DNA of 48,739 nt from Anaerolineae bacterium (GCA_020851635.1 JADZCJ010000093.1:1-48739), one strand, 5' to 3'. Shown: positions 33,423 to 42,707, counted from the first letter of the stretch. Translations and numbers: made by a program. Notes: generated by a model not told the origin, from the letters alone.

Positions 33423-33484
33423 GACGCACAAGTTTCATCCGGCGATGCAAGTTGTTTTAGGCGCGTCGCTCATCGAGGTCTGTC

Positions 33485-34618
33485 ATGAAAGTTAGTGTGC
33501 TCCAGGAAAATCTCATGCGCGGCATTTCAATCGTAAACCGCGCGGTCGCCACGCGCTCGACCCTTCCCGTGCTCGGCAACATTCTGCTTGCCACCGAAGG
33601 CGGTCGGCTCAAACTCGCAGCGACCAATCTGGAAATTGGCATCACGCACTGGGCCGGCGCGCAGGTGCAAAGCGAGGGCGCCATCACAGTGCCCGCGCGG
33701 CAGCTGGCGGACTATGTCAATGCTCTGCCGCCCGACCGCGTGGATATGGAATTGAATCTCAAAACGCAAACCCTCCATCTCAAATGTGCGCGCTATGACG
33801 CCAACATCAAAGGGGTGGACGCGAGCGAATTTCCAATCATCCCGACCATCGGCGACAATAATAAAATTCTGGTCGAGCCCGATATTCTCAAGGAATTGAT
33901 CGCTCAGGCGACGTTCTCGGCGGCACAGGATGATTCGAGACCCGTTCTGACGGGTATCCTCGCCAAGTTTGACAAGGATGTGGTCACGTTCGCCTCTGCC
34001 GACGGGTTTCGTTTGTCGGTCCGCAGCGCGGCGCTCGATACGAAATTGGCGGCGCCCGTGAGCGTGATTATTCCCGCCAAGGCGCTGCAGGATGTGGCGC
34101 GCGTGATTGGCGACCAGGAAGCTCCGGTGGAAATTGCCATTACCGACAATCGCTCGCAAGTGTTGTTTCATCTGGAAAACACCGACATTGTCTCGCAATT
34201 GATTGACGGCAACTTTCCCGATTTCAATCAAATCGTGCCCAAGACTTATTCGACCCGTACGATCATGAACACGCAAGAGCTGCAAAACGCGGTCAAAGCG
34301 GCGAGCGTGTTTGCGCGCGAAGCGTCCAACATTGTGCGCTTGAATATTTCGAGCGGCAATGATATGGGCGGCGGCAAAGTGATTGTCGCGGCGCAGAGCG
34401 CCGAAACCGGCGACAATGTGGGCGAGATTGATGCGACGGTGGACGGGGAACCGATCGAGATTGCCTTTAACGCGCGGTTTCTCTCGGATGTGCTCGGCGT
34501 CTTGAATTCGGCGCAGGTGGCGTTGGAGACGGTTTCCGCCGCCGCGCCCGGTGTAGTCAAGCCGGTGGGACGCGATGACTTTACGCATGTGATTATGCCG
34601 ATGCATATCGGGCGATAA
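33485..34618 (+). CDS. dnaN: DNA polymerase III beta subunit (sliding clamp)
   Basis: This 377-residue clamp forms a ring dimer of three-domain subunits that tethers DNA polymerase. MKVSVLQENLMRGISIVNRAVATRSTLPVLGNILL is a typical start (two adjoining blocks), ISSGNDMGG and the terminal VIMPMHIGR are characteristic of domain 3, and the length matches the family. ATG at 33485 has GAGG 8 nt upstream. It has its own promoter and a strong bidirectional terminator. No dnaA or recF gene adjoins it, so this is not a classical origin region. Confidence 0.97.
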   Translation: MKVSVLQENLMRGISIVNRAVATRSTLPVLGNILLATEGGRLKLAATNLEIGITHWAGAQVQSEGAITVPARQLADYVNALPPDRVDMELNLKTQTLHLKCARYDANIKGVDASEFPIIPTIGDNNKILVEPDILKELIAQATFSAAQDDSRPVLTGILAKFDKDVVTFASADGFRLSVRSAALDTKLAAPVSVIIPAKALQDVARVIGDQEAPVEIAITDNRSQVLFHLENTDIVSQLIDGNFPDFNQIVPKTYSTRTIMNTQELQNAVKAASVFAREASNIVRLNISSGNDMGGGKVIVAAQSAETGDNVGEIDATVDGEPIEIAFNARFLSDVLGVLNSAQVALETVSAAAPGVVKPVGRDDFTHVIMPMHIGR

Positions 34619-34638
34619 CGGGAATCGAATCGCGGAAA

Positions 34639-34670
34639 CAGAAAAGCGGCGCACTGCGCCGCTTTTTCTG
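34639..34670. terminator. Bidirectional intrinsic terminator between dnaN and RNase D genes
   Basis: AGCGGCGC (34645-34652) pairs with GCGCCGCT (34656-34663) around a 3-nt loop, flanked by an A-run on the left and a T-run on the right. It therefore works in both directions for the convergent genes ending at 34618 and 34681. Confidence 0.9.
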
Positions 34671-34680
34671 TTGGTTTGAC

Positions 34681-35820
34681 TCAGCTCTCATTCAATACCC
34701 GGAGCAGGTCGGGTCCATACTCGCGCGCTTTCCATTCTCCCAGCTCGCTTATCCCCTCCAGCTCCTGTTGTGATTTCGGATGCGTCCGGGCGACCTGGAT
34801 CAGCGCATCGTTTGACATGATGACGTCGGATTCGACCCCGCGGCTTTCGGCGCGCGCTTTGCGCCATTCTTTGAGTCGGGCGTATCGTTCGCGCGAAGCA
34901 TTGTCGGGCAGCGCCGAATCGCCGCGCGGCGCTTTGGGCAGGCGCACCTGTGGGCGCGCCCGCCCCCGTTCGACGGCCCGCAGCGCCTCGCGCCCGTGCC
35001 GCCGGACAAACCACTCGCCAATGCCGGGCAGCGCCGAGAGCTCTGCCAGCGTGCGCGGTTGGGTGCGCGCAATGCGGAGCAGCGCCAGGTTCGACATGAT
35101 TTTGAATGGCGGACGGTCCTGCTTGCGCGCCAGCTCTTCGCGCAGCGCATACAATTCGCGCAGGGCGCCCAGACTGACCGGGTCGAGTTCCTTGGCGCCT
35201 TCGAGCGTGCGATAGCGATCGGGGTCAAACTCGCGCTCGCTCCAACTCACCTGCGCCAGCCGGTCAAAATCGGCGCGCGCTTCAGCCAGACGATGCGCCT
35301 TTGCCAATTCCGCCACCTCCAGATCGTGCAGGCGCAGCAGCGAGTGTGTGTCATCGCGCGCATATTCGATCAATTCGGGCGCGAGCGGGCGTTTGCCCCA
35401 GTCGGCGCGCTGAAATCGTTTGTCGAGTTTGACGCCGAACTTTTCTTCGAGGATGCTCCCCAGCCCCACATGTTTCCAGCCGAGGATGCGCGCGGCCACC
35501 ATCGTGTCGAACAGGTTCTCGAACCTGAAATTGTAGTCGCGTTTCAGCGAGAGGACATCATACTCGCAGGCATGAAACACTTTTTCGATGTGAGGGTTGG
35601 CAAAAATTTCGCCGAGCTGCTCAATGTTTTTGAAACTGAGCGTATCGAGGATGAAATCGTGGTCGGGAATGGAAAACTGCATGAGGCAGACTTTTTCATA
35701 ATATGAGTAGAGCGAATCGGCTTCTGTATCTACCGCGATGCGCGGCTGCGAACGCAAATGTACGATCAACGCTTGAAAGCTATCGGCATCGGTGACAAGC
35801 CAGGGGGGACGATGTTTCAT
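34681..35820 (-). CDS. rnd: Ribonuclease D-like 3'-5' exonuclease with HRDC domains
   Basis: This is a 379-residue enzyme of the DEDDy group that trims RNA 3' ends. Catalytic residues are visible as D31 and E33 (AVDTEADS), D88 (ACEYDVL), and Y153 with D157 (YARDD). Two HRDC-like nucleic-acid-binding domains follow at about 205-280 and 300-375, the usual RNase D layout. I use ATG at 35820 because it overlaps the upstream gene's stop as ATGA. An in-frame ATG at 35841 would give a longer overlap. It is the last gene of a minus-strand series and ends at the bidirectional terminator. Confidence 0.92.
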   Translation of the reverse strand: MKHRPPWLVTDADSFQALIVHLRSQPRIAVDTEADSLYSYYEKVCLMQFSIPDHDFILDTLSFKNIEQLGEIFANPHIEKVFHACEYDVLSLKRDYNFRFENLFDTMVAARILGWKHVGLGSILEEKFGVKLDKRFQRADWGKRPLAPELIEYARDDTHSLLRLHDLEVAELAKAHRLAEARADFDRLAQVSWSEREFDPDRYRTLEGAKELDPVSLGALRELYALREELARKQDRPPFKIMSNLALLRIARTQPRTLAELSALPGIGEWFVRRHGREALRAVERGRARPQVRLPKAPRGDSALPDNASRERYARLKEWRKARAESRGVESDVIMSNDALIQVARTHPKSQQELEGISELGEWKAREYGPDLLRVLNES

Positions 35821-36860
35821 GCTGATTGAGAGTTTCTCCATTTCAAAGCTTGGGCGCGCTCGCGCGAGCGCACGGACCGCATACGCCCATACACGAGCGC
35901 AACGCCCAAGATCAAGAATAACAGATCAAGCCACTGGTCTGCGCGCAGCCCGTTCCATACGAGCGTTTCATCGCCGCGCCAAAAACCAAACAGGAAATTC
36001 GCGATGGCTGTAACCAGAACATAGACCGCAAACAACAGCCCCCGCTCCGCATAGGGTGAGCCGTCGGCGGCGTTTTTTTTGACGGCGAGTAGCGCCATGA
36101 CCAAAAATAATGCAAAATAAAAGACGGCATACAACAATTGAACGGGAATGCGGAACGCAATGAGATTGTAAGCGTCGGGCAGGTCCTGGACAAAATTATA
36201 ACCGAAAGCGCGAATCATTTGCGCGAGCGGCGCAAGCGGACCTGTGGCGGGCGGCGCATCGAGCGAAATGCCATAATGCAGATGAGTGAGGGCAGCGCCA
36301 TACCATCCGATACTTGACGCAAGCGCCAATCCTATCACGGCGGCGTCTGCGAGTCCCCAGAACGAATTACCGGTCAGCCGGGCAAACAGCAGCAGCGCGA
36401 GAAATCCAAACAGTAGCGCCCCTCGAATCCCCAGTCCCCCGTGCGCGAGGTCCGGGACCAAGTCGGGATTCTCGGCATAGAAACTCCAATTCGTCAATAC
36501 CTGGTGCGCGCGTCCGCCGATGCCGCCGGCAATCACACACACCAGCGCCGCATCCAACACCGCCGTCACGGACAAGCCGCGCCACCGCGCATACAAACAC
36601 GCTGCCGCCAACCCGACTGCGGCAGCTGTCAACAACATCACCGAATAGAGCGAAAAATCAGAGGGGAGGTTCGACCCGGGACGCTCGACAAACTCGGCAA
36701 GGGCATGTGCGAGCCAATCGAGGACAAATAGTCCCGCCAGCCCCAGCAAAACGCGCGGGTAGGGGACGCGCTGCAGCCATCCATACGCCACCCAGCCGAG
36801 CGCGAGCGCAAGCCAGAACCAGCGCAGGGCGTCGGCAATCTCGCCGAAAGAAACCGTCAT
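35817..36860 (-). CDS. Divergent Lgt-like membrane protein lacking key catalytic residues
   Basis: This is a 347-residue, seven-to-ten-helix protein clearly related to prolipoprotein diacylglyceryl transferase: GGRAHQVLTNWSFYAENPD (115-133), HGGLGIRG (140-147) and the late segment GLRADQWLDLLFLI match Lgt blocks. From SFWGL (166 on) it aligns without gaps to the E. coli Lgt stretch SFFQV...GRLGNF. At the positions of Arg143, Asn146 and Glu151, reported as essential or important there, it has W186, A189 and L194, while Gly154 is kept (G197). It is thus unlikely to be a normal Lgt. The start is ATG at 36860. In-frame ATGs further upstream would overlap the neighbouring gene. It overlaps RNase D by ATGA and follows the nucleotidyltransferase gene by 7 bp. 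Confidence 0.75.
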   Translation of the reverse strand: MTVSFGEIADALRWFWLALALGWVAYGWLQRVPYPRVLLGLAGLFVLDWLAHALAEFVERPGSNLPSDFSLYSVMLLTAAAVGLAAACLYARWRGLSVTAVLDAALVCVIAGGIGGRAHQVLTNWSFYAENPDLVPDLAHGGLGIRGALLFGFLALLLFARLTGNSFWGLADAAVIGLALASSIGWYGAALTHLHYGISLDAPPATGPLAPLAQMIRAFGYNFVQDLPDAYNLIAFRIPVQLLYAVFYFALFLVMALLAVKKNAADGSPYAERGLLFAVYVLVTAIANFLFGFWRGDETLVWNGLRADQWLDLLFLILGVALVYGRMRSVRSRERAQALKWRNSQSA

Positions 36861-36867
36861 AAGCGCG

Positions 36868-39384
36868 TTACGTGCGCATCCCTTCGACAATGCGCGCATA
36901 GCGGTCGGCGTTGGCATTGGCGCTCTCGCGCGAGTTGCCTTCGGCGTGAACGTGGAAAAAAGGTCCGTCCGGGTCCGGCGCGATCAGCACCCACTCGGTC
37001 GGGTTCAAGGCGACTTTGACCCCGTCTGCGCTGCTGAGGAGACGGTCATGATATTGTTCGTTGAGCCGCCGCAGGACGCCCCCCTTGTTTTCCCAGGCGC
37101 AATAGACATGCCGCTGCGCCATGTGGAAACCGGGCAGCCCGTGTACGACCTGGTGCAAGCTGGTTTGATGCACGGCGAGCAGTTCGAGCAATTTGACCAG
37201 CGCCAGCATGCCGTCCATGGTCGGCTGGAATGAAGGGAAAATAAAATCGCCGGCGCCGCTAAAGGCGAGACGCACATCCGACAGCTGCGCCGCTTCCATC
37301 AGCGTCTGGTGATCGTTTTTGACGCGCATGACCCGTGTGTTGTATTTTTTGGCGAGCGGCTCAAAGAGGTTGGGCAGATTGACGGGAAAGGCAATTGCCC
37401 CGCGCTGCAGTTTGTCATCGCGCAGCAGCAAATCGGTGAGGGCAGCGGCAGCCATGCCGCCCGAAAGTTTGTTGCCCTTGTGGTCCACCAGCCAGATGCG
37501 TTCGCCGCCCACGTCAATCCGCACGCCCAGATGCGCGCCGACGGCGGTGGTGATCGCGCCGAGACGGTCCAGGGCGCGTTGAAATTCCTGCTGTTCCAGC
37601 GAAATCTTGGTTTCGTCGAGCCGCTCGTTGAGGGCGATCACGTCCACGTGCAGTCGCGTCAGCAGGGATGGCAGAACGGTCGAAGCGGGACCGTTCGCAT
37701 AATCCACGACGATTTGGAATTCGGCGTCTGAAATGGCGTGCGCGTTGAGCGTTTTGAAAAAATCGTCGCTGTAGGTCTTTTCGGCAGCGCCCGGCGCGTC
37801 CTCGATGCGTCCGATTTCGTCCAGATACACACGGCGAAAATCTTCGCGAAAGAAAATATTCTCGACCGCGCGTTCGGTGCTTTTGGACAGGTTCAAACCG
37901 TCGTGCGAGAAAAAGCGAATGTCCACCGTGCGCGGGTCATACGGGGAAAGTCGCACGTGCACGCCGCCGCCCGCGTTCATGACACGCGTAAAATAGCGCG
38001 CCACCGGAATCGGCGCGGTCTTGATGTCAATTACATCCACGCCGGCAGAGGGCAAGCCCGCAATGATGGCGCGTTTGATCATGCGCGGACTGCGGTGCGG
38101 GTCACGATTGATGATGACCTCTTGCTTTTTCGCAAGAGTCGCGCCAAATGCCGCGCCGAGCCGCGCGGCAAATTCTGGCGTCAAGTCCACATTCACCAAC
38201 CCCGTCACCCCATACCGTCCAAAGAGCGTGCGGCGCGCTTGCGAGCCCCAGATCAACGACGAGCGCATGGTCGCGCCGGCTTCGACGCGCTTTTGGGGCC
38301 AGACTTTGACGTTGGGATGGATGACCGCGCCTTCGCCCACCGTGACCTGTTCGCCCAGGACCGCGCCTTCAAAGAGGACGGCGCGCGCGCCAATGCTTGC
38401 GCGCGCCCCGATGATGGCGCCGCGCAGTTCCGCGGCCTGTCCGATATAGACGTTTTGCCAGACGATGCTGCGGTCGAGGTGCGCGCGATTGTCCACGATC
38501 ACGTTGGGCTGGATGACGGCGGGTCCGTGAATGACCACTTCACTGCGGATGCGCGAACCGCTCCCGATAAAAATGGGCGGATACAATTCGGCGTCGCTCG
38601 CAATTTCGACGTCGTCCTGAACATAGATGCCCGGACGGTATTGATAGCCGAGTTTCCCCACGTCCACCTTGCCCTGCAAGATATCCGCGCTCGCTTTGTG
38701 ATACTCTTCAAAAGTGCCGACATCGGTCCAATACCCGTCGGCGACATAGCCATACAACGGCGCGCCGCGCGCCAAGAGTTTGGGAAAAAGATCGCGCGAA
38801 AAATCAAAGGGCACATCGGGTTCGATCTCGTCCAGAATTTTGGGCGAGAGCACATAGATGCCGGTGTTGACCGTGTCGGAAATGACCTGACCCCAGGAAG
38901 GTTTTTCGATAAACGCTTGAATGCGCCCGTCTTTTTCGAGCGTAATCACACCGTATTCGAGCGGATTGGAGACGTGGGTGAGGGTGAGCGTGGCGAGCGC
39001 GCCGACGCGTTTGTGAAACGCAACGAGTTCGCGGAGGTCGAAATCGGTCAGCGCATCGCCGCTGATGACCAGAAAGGGTTCATCGCCGAGCGAGTCAAAT
39101 TGTGATCCGGCATAGCGGACTGACCCTGCCGTGCCGAGCGGATGCGGTTCGACCGAGTAGCGGAGGTTGACGCCAAAACCGTGCCCTTCTCCAAAATAAT
39201 TTTGAATATCCTCTGCGCGGTATTGAAGGGTGGCGATGACATCGGTGAATTCGTGTTGACGCAAGAGGTCAATGATGTGCGCGGCGACGACACGGTTGAC
39301 GAGCGGAATCATCGGCTTGGGGCGATTCAGCGTCAACGGTCTGAGCCGCGAACCCTCGCCTCCCGCCATGACAACGGCTTTCAT
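36868..39384 (-). CDS. Sugar nucleotidyltransferase, left-handed beta-helix and degenerate phosphohexomutase fusion
   Basis: This 838-residue protein resembles two-domain mannose-1-phosphate guanylyltransferases. The N-terminal domain (1-240) has AGGEGSRLRPLT and RPKPMIPL, so NDP-sugar synthesis is expected. About 250-375 is a hexapeptide beta-helix. The rest has a phosphohexomutase-like fold, but its four active-site loops are changed: the Ser loop TASHNP is VHVRLSPYDP (about 475-484), the metal loop DxDxDR is RIDVGGER (622-629), and the GEESGH and phosphate loops (near 811-821) are also unlike the consensus. The mutase half is therefore probably structural or regulatory. ATG at 39384 opens directly on the nucleotide-binding motif. 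An upstream in-frame extension only translates repeat sequence. Confidence 0.85.
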   Translation of the reverse strand: MKAVVMAGGEGSRLRPLTLNRPKPMIPLVNRVVAAHIIDLLRQHEFTDVIATLQYRAEDIQNYFGEGHGFGVNLRYSVEPHPLGTAGSVRYAGSQFDSLGDEPFLVISGDALTDFDLRELVAFHKRVGALATLTLTHVSNPLEYGVITLEKDGRIQAFIEKPSWGQVISDTVNTGIYVLSPKILDEIEPDVPFDFSRDLFPKLLARGAPLYGYVADGYWTDVGTFEEYHKASADILQGKVDVGKLGYQYRPGIYVQDDVEIASDAELYPPIFIGSGSRIRSEVVIHGPAVIQPNVIVDNRAHLDRSIVWQNVYIGQAAELRGAIIGARASIGARAVLFEGAVLGEQVTVGEGAVIHPNVKVWPQKRVEAGATMRSSLIWGSQARRTLFGRYGVTGLVNVDLTPEFAARLGAAFGATLAKKQEVIINRDPHRSPRMIKRAIIAGLPSAGVDVIDIKTAPIPVARYFTRVMNAGGGVHVRLSPYDPRTVDIRFFSHDGLNLSKSTERAVENIFFREDFRRVYLDEIGRIEDAPGAAEKTYSDDFFKTLNAHAISDAEFQIVVDYANGPASTVLPSLLTRLHVDVIALNERLDETKISLEQQEFQRALDRLGAITTAVGAHLGVRIDVGGERIWLVDHKGNKLSGGMAAAALTDLLLRDDKLQRGAIAFPVNLPNLFEPLAKKYNTRVMRVKNDHQTLMEAAQLSDVRLAFSGAGDFIFPSFQPTMDGMLALVKLLELLAVHQTSLHQVVHGLPGFHMAQRHVYCAWENKGGVLRRLNEQYHDRLLSSADGVKVALNPTEWVLIAPDPDGPFFHVHAEGNSRESANANADRYARIVEGMRT

Positions 39385-39449
39385 TGGATTGATGATTTTG
39401 GATTGCTGATTGTTGATTTTCGAAAGCTCGTCCCGGATTACAATGATAA

Positions 39450-39480
39450 ATCGGCAATCAGCAATCAGCAATCGGCAATC
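39450..39480 (-). repeat. AATCAGC / AATCGGC short tandem array C
   Basis: AATCGGC and AATCAGC heptamers directly follow the stop codon of the small membrane-protein gene on the minus strand. An oppositely oriented partial copy (GATTGCTGATTGTTGATT, about 39399-39416) lies between it and the nucleotidyltransferase start, so the two can form a hairpin. Confidence 0.8.
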
Positions 39481-39742
39481 AATCTTTTCCCGCTTCTACC
39501 GCGGCGGTCGCAATCGCCCAGGCGATCAAGCCCCACGAGCCGCCCGCAATGATGACCACCAACAAAAAGGAGCGCAGGTTGAGCGGCACGGCGTTGGGGT
39601 TGGTCAACATGCCATACAGCGACAAGCCGATTGCCAAAAGGGCGGCGACGACGCCGACGAGAACCGGACCGCGCAGGATTTTGCGCGCGCGCGTTGCTGC
39701 CGTTTCGGGCGCGGGGGGGATTGAAGTAGACTCGTTTGCCAT
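39479..39742 (-). CDS. Small two-helix membrane protein, unknown function
   Basis: This is an 87-residue protein: a polar N-terminus (MANESTSIPPAPETAATRARK), then two hydrophobic segments (about 29-48 and 58-80) around a LTNPNAVPLNLRS loop. I do not recognise a family. ATG at 39742 is preceded by AAGGAA at about 11 nt. The frame is open further upstream but that part overlaps the neighbouring glycosyltransferase gene and looks non-coding. It lies 43 bp after the glycosyltransferase gene, in the same direction, and ends in repeat array C. Confidence 0.6.
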   Translation of the reverse strand: MANESTSIPPAPETAATRARKILRGPVLVGVVAALLAIGLSLYGMLTNPNAVPLNLRSFLLVVIIAGGSWGLIAWAIATAAVEAGKD

Positions 39743-39785
39743 AAAAGAAAATGTTCCTTGCAGTGAAAACGGGACCTCACACCGA

Positions 39786-40928
39786 TTATACACTATTGTC
39801 CACAAGGCGAGCGATTTCCTGCGCGATTTCGATGGCGGCATTGGGGCGCGCGCTGCGTTTGGCGTTTGCCTGCATCTCGAGCAGCTGCCCATGTGCCCCG
39901 TCCAGCCAGGCGCGCAGCTGCCGCACAATTTTTTGTGCGTTCGGGCGCAGGACGCCGATGCCCATTTCCTGCACAAAGTGGACGTTGCCTTCTTCCTGCC
40001 CGCGCAGATAGCTGCTGAGAATCATCGGTTTTCCTGCCGCCAGCGTTTCCATGATGGTGCCCGGCCCGGCTTTGGTGATCACCAAATCGCTCGCGCGCAT
40101 CCAATCGGGCATATTGGTCACAAAACCCTGAATGCTGACGGGAATTTGCCAGGAGAGCTCCTCGAGCTGGCGCTTTAGTTTTTCGTTGCGTCCCGTAATA
40201 ATAACGAGTTGAATCAGCAAATGTGAGTGGTTGAGCGCGCGGGCAATCGAGCGCAGCGGACCCATGCCTTCGCCGCCGCCGACGAGCAAAACGGTAAAAT
40301 CATCACGGCGCAGCTTCAAGCGCGCCCGCAGTTCGTGCATGGTTTCTGCGGGCGCTTGAAGCGCAAACTTGAGCGAGATCGGCTGTCCGATGACGCGCAA
40401 TTTTTCGCGCGGGAATTTCCAGCGCAAGCCGCGTTCATACGCGCCCTGTGTAGGTACAATCACCAGGTCCGCGGCTGCGGAAAACCAAAGCCCGTGCGCG
40501 TCAAATAAATCGGTGACGACGGTCACAAAGGGGACGTCGGGATTGATATTTTTTAGGGCGTTACAGGGAGCGCGATTGATGAGCGGGTGGACGCTGATCA
40601 CCAGGTCGGGGTTGTATTTGCGCAGCACGCGGGCGCAGCCCGAGCGCAGAATGAAATCGTCAAAGGTCGCAGAAACGGGCACCGAGGCGCGCGCGTTGCT
40701 GGTATAAAAGAGCGCGCCCCACAGCCACGGCGCATACGTGGTGAGCGGAAAGTAGGTGTCGGGGATGTGGTTGAACGGAAAGGGCGCACATTCTGTGAAC
40801 CCGTCCACCAGCTTGATTTCAAAGCGGTTGGGAAACGTGTGTTCAAACGCGTCGCACAAGGCGTTTGCCGCCGCGCGATGTCCGCCACCGGTGTCGGAAA
40901 AGAAAATGAGGATGCGGCGCCGTGCCAT
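39786..40928 (-). CDS. MGDG-synthase-type glycosyltransferase (GT28-like)
   Basis: This 380-residue, membrane-associated GT-B enzyme is probably a glycolipid synthase that adds glucose or galactose to diacylglycerol. The N-terminal MGDG-synthase motif FFSDTGGGHRAAANAL (about 9-24) is followed by the central VVTDLFDAHGLWFSAAADLVIVP stretch and a donor-binding half: VGGGEGMGPL, then KAGPGTIMETLAAGKPMI. Bacillus UgtP and plant MGDG synthases share these features. ATG at 40928. It is placed between an MFS gene and a small membrane protein. Sugar donor and number of additions are unknown. Confidence 0.88.
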   Translation of the reverse strand: MARRRILIFFSDTGGGHRAAANALCDAFEHTFPNRFEIKLVDGFTECAPFPFNHIPDTYFPLTTYAPWLWGALFYTSNARASVPVSATFDDFILRSGCARVLRKYNPDLVISVHPLINRAPCNALKNINPDVPFVTVVTDLFDAHGLWFSAAADLVIVPTQGAYERGLRWKFPREKLRVIGQPISLKFALQAPAETMHELRARLKLRRDDFTVLLVGGGEGMGPLRSIARALNHSHLLIQLVIITGRNEKLKRQLEELSWQIPVSIQGFVTNMPDWMRASDLVITKAGPGTIMETLAAGKPMILSSYLRGQEEGNVHFVQEMGIGVLRPNAQKIVRQLRAWLDGAHGQLLEMQANAKRSARPNAAIEIAQEIARLVDNSV

Positions 40929-40995
40929 AAGAGGATGGATGAGGGCGCGAACGCAACCCGACGCGCCGATGCGCCGTTTGCGTCCGGTTCAATGT

Positions 40996-42420
40996 TTATT
41001 CGGCAGGATACGGGCGCGTGGGCTGGGTGCGCTCGTTCGTTTCCTCGACCATTGCAATACTTTCGCCCACGATGGGAATCGGTTGGGAATGAAACGGCGT
41101 GGCGGGTGGCGGTGGCGGCAAACGGCGCGCATACAACCAGTTTGCCAACGCCATCGGAAACAGGATGGCGCCCAGAAAAATTACGATTTGCGGTATCCCA
41201 AAAATATCCGAAAATCCGCCCGCCGCGAGGAGCAGCGGGATGCTCAATGCGTTGGCGAGTGTGAGCTGGACGGTGAGCACACGCCCGCGCACCTCGTCTG
41301 TGGCGCCTTCCTGAATCGAGGTTTGCGCGGGAATCAGCACGAGCGCAATGCCGACGCCGATCAGCGGCGCGGCGACGCCGACGAGCCACACCGTCGTGAC
41401 CATTACGCCCGCAATATAAATGGTATGGGTCAGGGCGTTTTCGCCGCCCAACCCGACTGCGCCCAGCCCCACAAGCCCGAGCCCCATGACAAGCATTCCC
41501 GCAATCGGCAAGATATAGCGCGGCAGATTCTGCCCGAAACGAATGACAAACATGCTCGCCACCACGATGCCGATGCCCGCGGGTGAAAAGACATAGACCG
41601 CGTCCTCGGTTGCCAGCCCCAAAACGCGGTTGGCATATCCCGGCGCCTGCTCGCCCAGCACGGAAACGATGGTAAAGACGAGCGAGAATTGTAATATAGC
41701 AATAAAGAGGGGTCTGTGCTTGATCGCATAGCGCCAGCCCTCATCAATTTCGCGCCACCCGCGTTGTAGCGCCGACTCGCCCTCGTTCCTGACGCGGTGG
41801 GCGACGGGATCGTGCGGCAAGAACATGAGCAGGACGGTAGCCGCCAGATAAAAGACGCTGAGTGAAAGGAGCGCGCCGACGATGCCTGCCGATTTGACGC
41901 TGATGGGCACATAGAGAATCAGCGCGATCACCTGGATGCCCACAATCGTCAGGGTAAAAAGAGAATTGGCGGCATAGAGCTCGTGACGCTTGACGATGAG
42001 CGGGATGGTCGCGCCTTCGGCGGGGGCGAAAAATTGTCCGATGGCGGAGGTGATAAAGATAATGAGATAGACCAGCCCGACAAACAAGAACGGGTCTATC
42101 GCGCGGACGAGTCCCAGATAGGCGACGAGGGCAAGCGCGCCCTGGCTGACGACGCGCGCGGCGTTCGAGACGACCAGAATAGTTTTCTTGCTGACGCGGT
42201 CGAGCACGACCCCGGCAATGGGTCCAAAGATGACGGCGGGCAGACTAAAGGCGACGATTGCCCCTGCAGTTTGAATGCTCGACCGCGTGACTTCTTCGAT
42301 GAGGATGACGGCGAGGAGGAGCAGACTTTGCAAGCCCAGCAAAGACAAGATTTGCGCGACCCATAATTTTAGGAAATTGGCGTTGCGGAGTACGGGGACG
42401 ATCCCCTGCGTTTGGTTCAT
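40996..42420 (-). CDS. MFS transporter (MFS_3-like exporter)
   Basis: This 474-residue polytopic protein begins MNQTQGIVPVLRNANFLKLWVAQ, the usual opening of MFS_3-type exporters (NxxFxxLWxxQ), followed by about twelve helices. The cytoplasmic loop FGPIAGVVLDRVSKKTILV corresponds to the MFS GxxxDRxxRR/K motif. A Pro-rich C-terminal tail is cytoplasmic. I chose ATG at 42420. The open frame further upstream overlaps the DUF951 gene and is not protein-like. The substrate is unknown. Confidence 0.85.
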   Translation of the reverse strand: MNQTQGIVPVLRNANFLKLWVAQILSLLGLQSLLLLAVILIEEVTRSSIQTAGAIVAFSLPAVIFGPIAGVVLDRVSKKTILVVSNAARVVSQGALALVAYLGLVRAIDPFLFVGLVYLIIFITSAIGQFFAPAEGATIPLIVKRHELYAANSLFTLTIVGIQVIALILYVPISVKSAGIVGALLSLSVFYLAATVLLMFLPHDPVAHRVRNEGESALQRGWREIDEGWRYAIKHRPLFIAILQFSLVFTIVSVLGEQAPGYANRVLGLATEDAVYVFSPAGIGIVVASMFVIRFGQNLPRYILPIAGMLVMGLGLVGLGAVGLGGENALTHTIYIAGVMVTTVWLVGVAAPLIGVGIALVLIPAQTSIQEGATDEVRGRVLTVQLTLANALSIPLLLAAGGFSDIFGIPQIVIFLGAILFPMALANWLYARRLPPPPPATPFHSQPIPIVGESIAMVEETNERTQPTRPYPAE

Positions 42421-42466
42421 AACTTTGTCTTGGCAACGAGCAAAAGACGCACTCTTTGCTGATGCA

Positions 42467-42697
42467 TCAAGGTTCTCTTTCCGAGGCGCTCTGGGATGTG
42501 TGTTCGCGCGGCGCTTTGAACACGAATTTTTTGACCCGTTTTTCCAGGTCGCGCCGCGAGAGCAGAACGCGATGCCCGCAGGTGTTGCACGTGATGCCGA
42601 TATCCGCGCCGAGTCGAACGACGGTCCATTCCAAGCCGCCGCAGGGGTGCGGCTTGCGAAGCCGGACCACATCCCGGAGTGCGATATCCAATGGCAT
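42467..42697 (-). CDS. DUF951 family protein
   Basis: This is a 76-residue protein with the clear family pattern [26 protein letters not shown], then [24 protein letters not shown]. Cys19, Cys37 and Cys40 with a nearby His suggest a zinc site. Basic residues suggest nucleic-acid contact, but the function is unknown. ATG at 42697. A perfect extended -10 ends 10 nt upstream, so the transcript is nearly leaderless, and no ribosome-binding site is seen. It heads the minus-strand series and is divergent from ruvB. Confidence 0.85.
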   Translation of the reverse strand: MPLDIALRDVVRLRKPHPCGGLEWTVVRLGADIGITCNTCGHRVLLSRRDLEKRVKKFVFKAPREHTSQSASEREP

Positions 42698-42707
42698 ACC
42701 GCAAGCG

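Noticed and set aside
33273-33484. Replication origin beside dnaN
   Set aside because: No dnaA, recF or gyrB gene adjoins, and no repeated DnaA boxes were seen in the gap.
37738-39105. 455-codon open frame opposite the nucleotidyltransferase/mutase gene
   Set aside because: Looks well-composed at first, but has no motif and lies within the intact coding strand of the fusion protein.
39795-39804. TTGTCCACA, one mismatch from a DnaA box
   Set aside because: Single isolated copy at the end of a glycosyltransferase gene. No cluster of boxes or AT-rich unwinding region.
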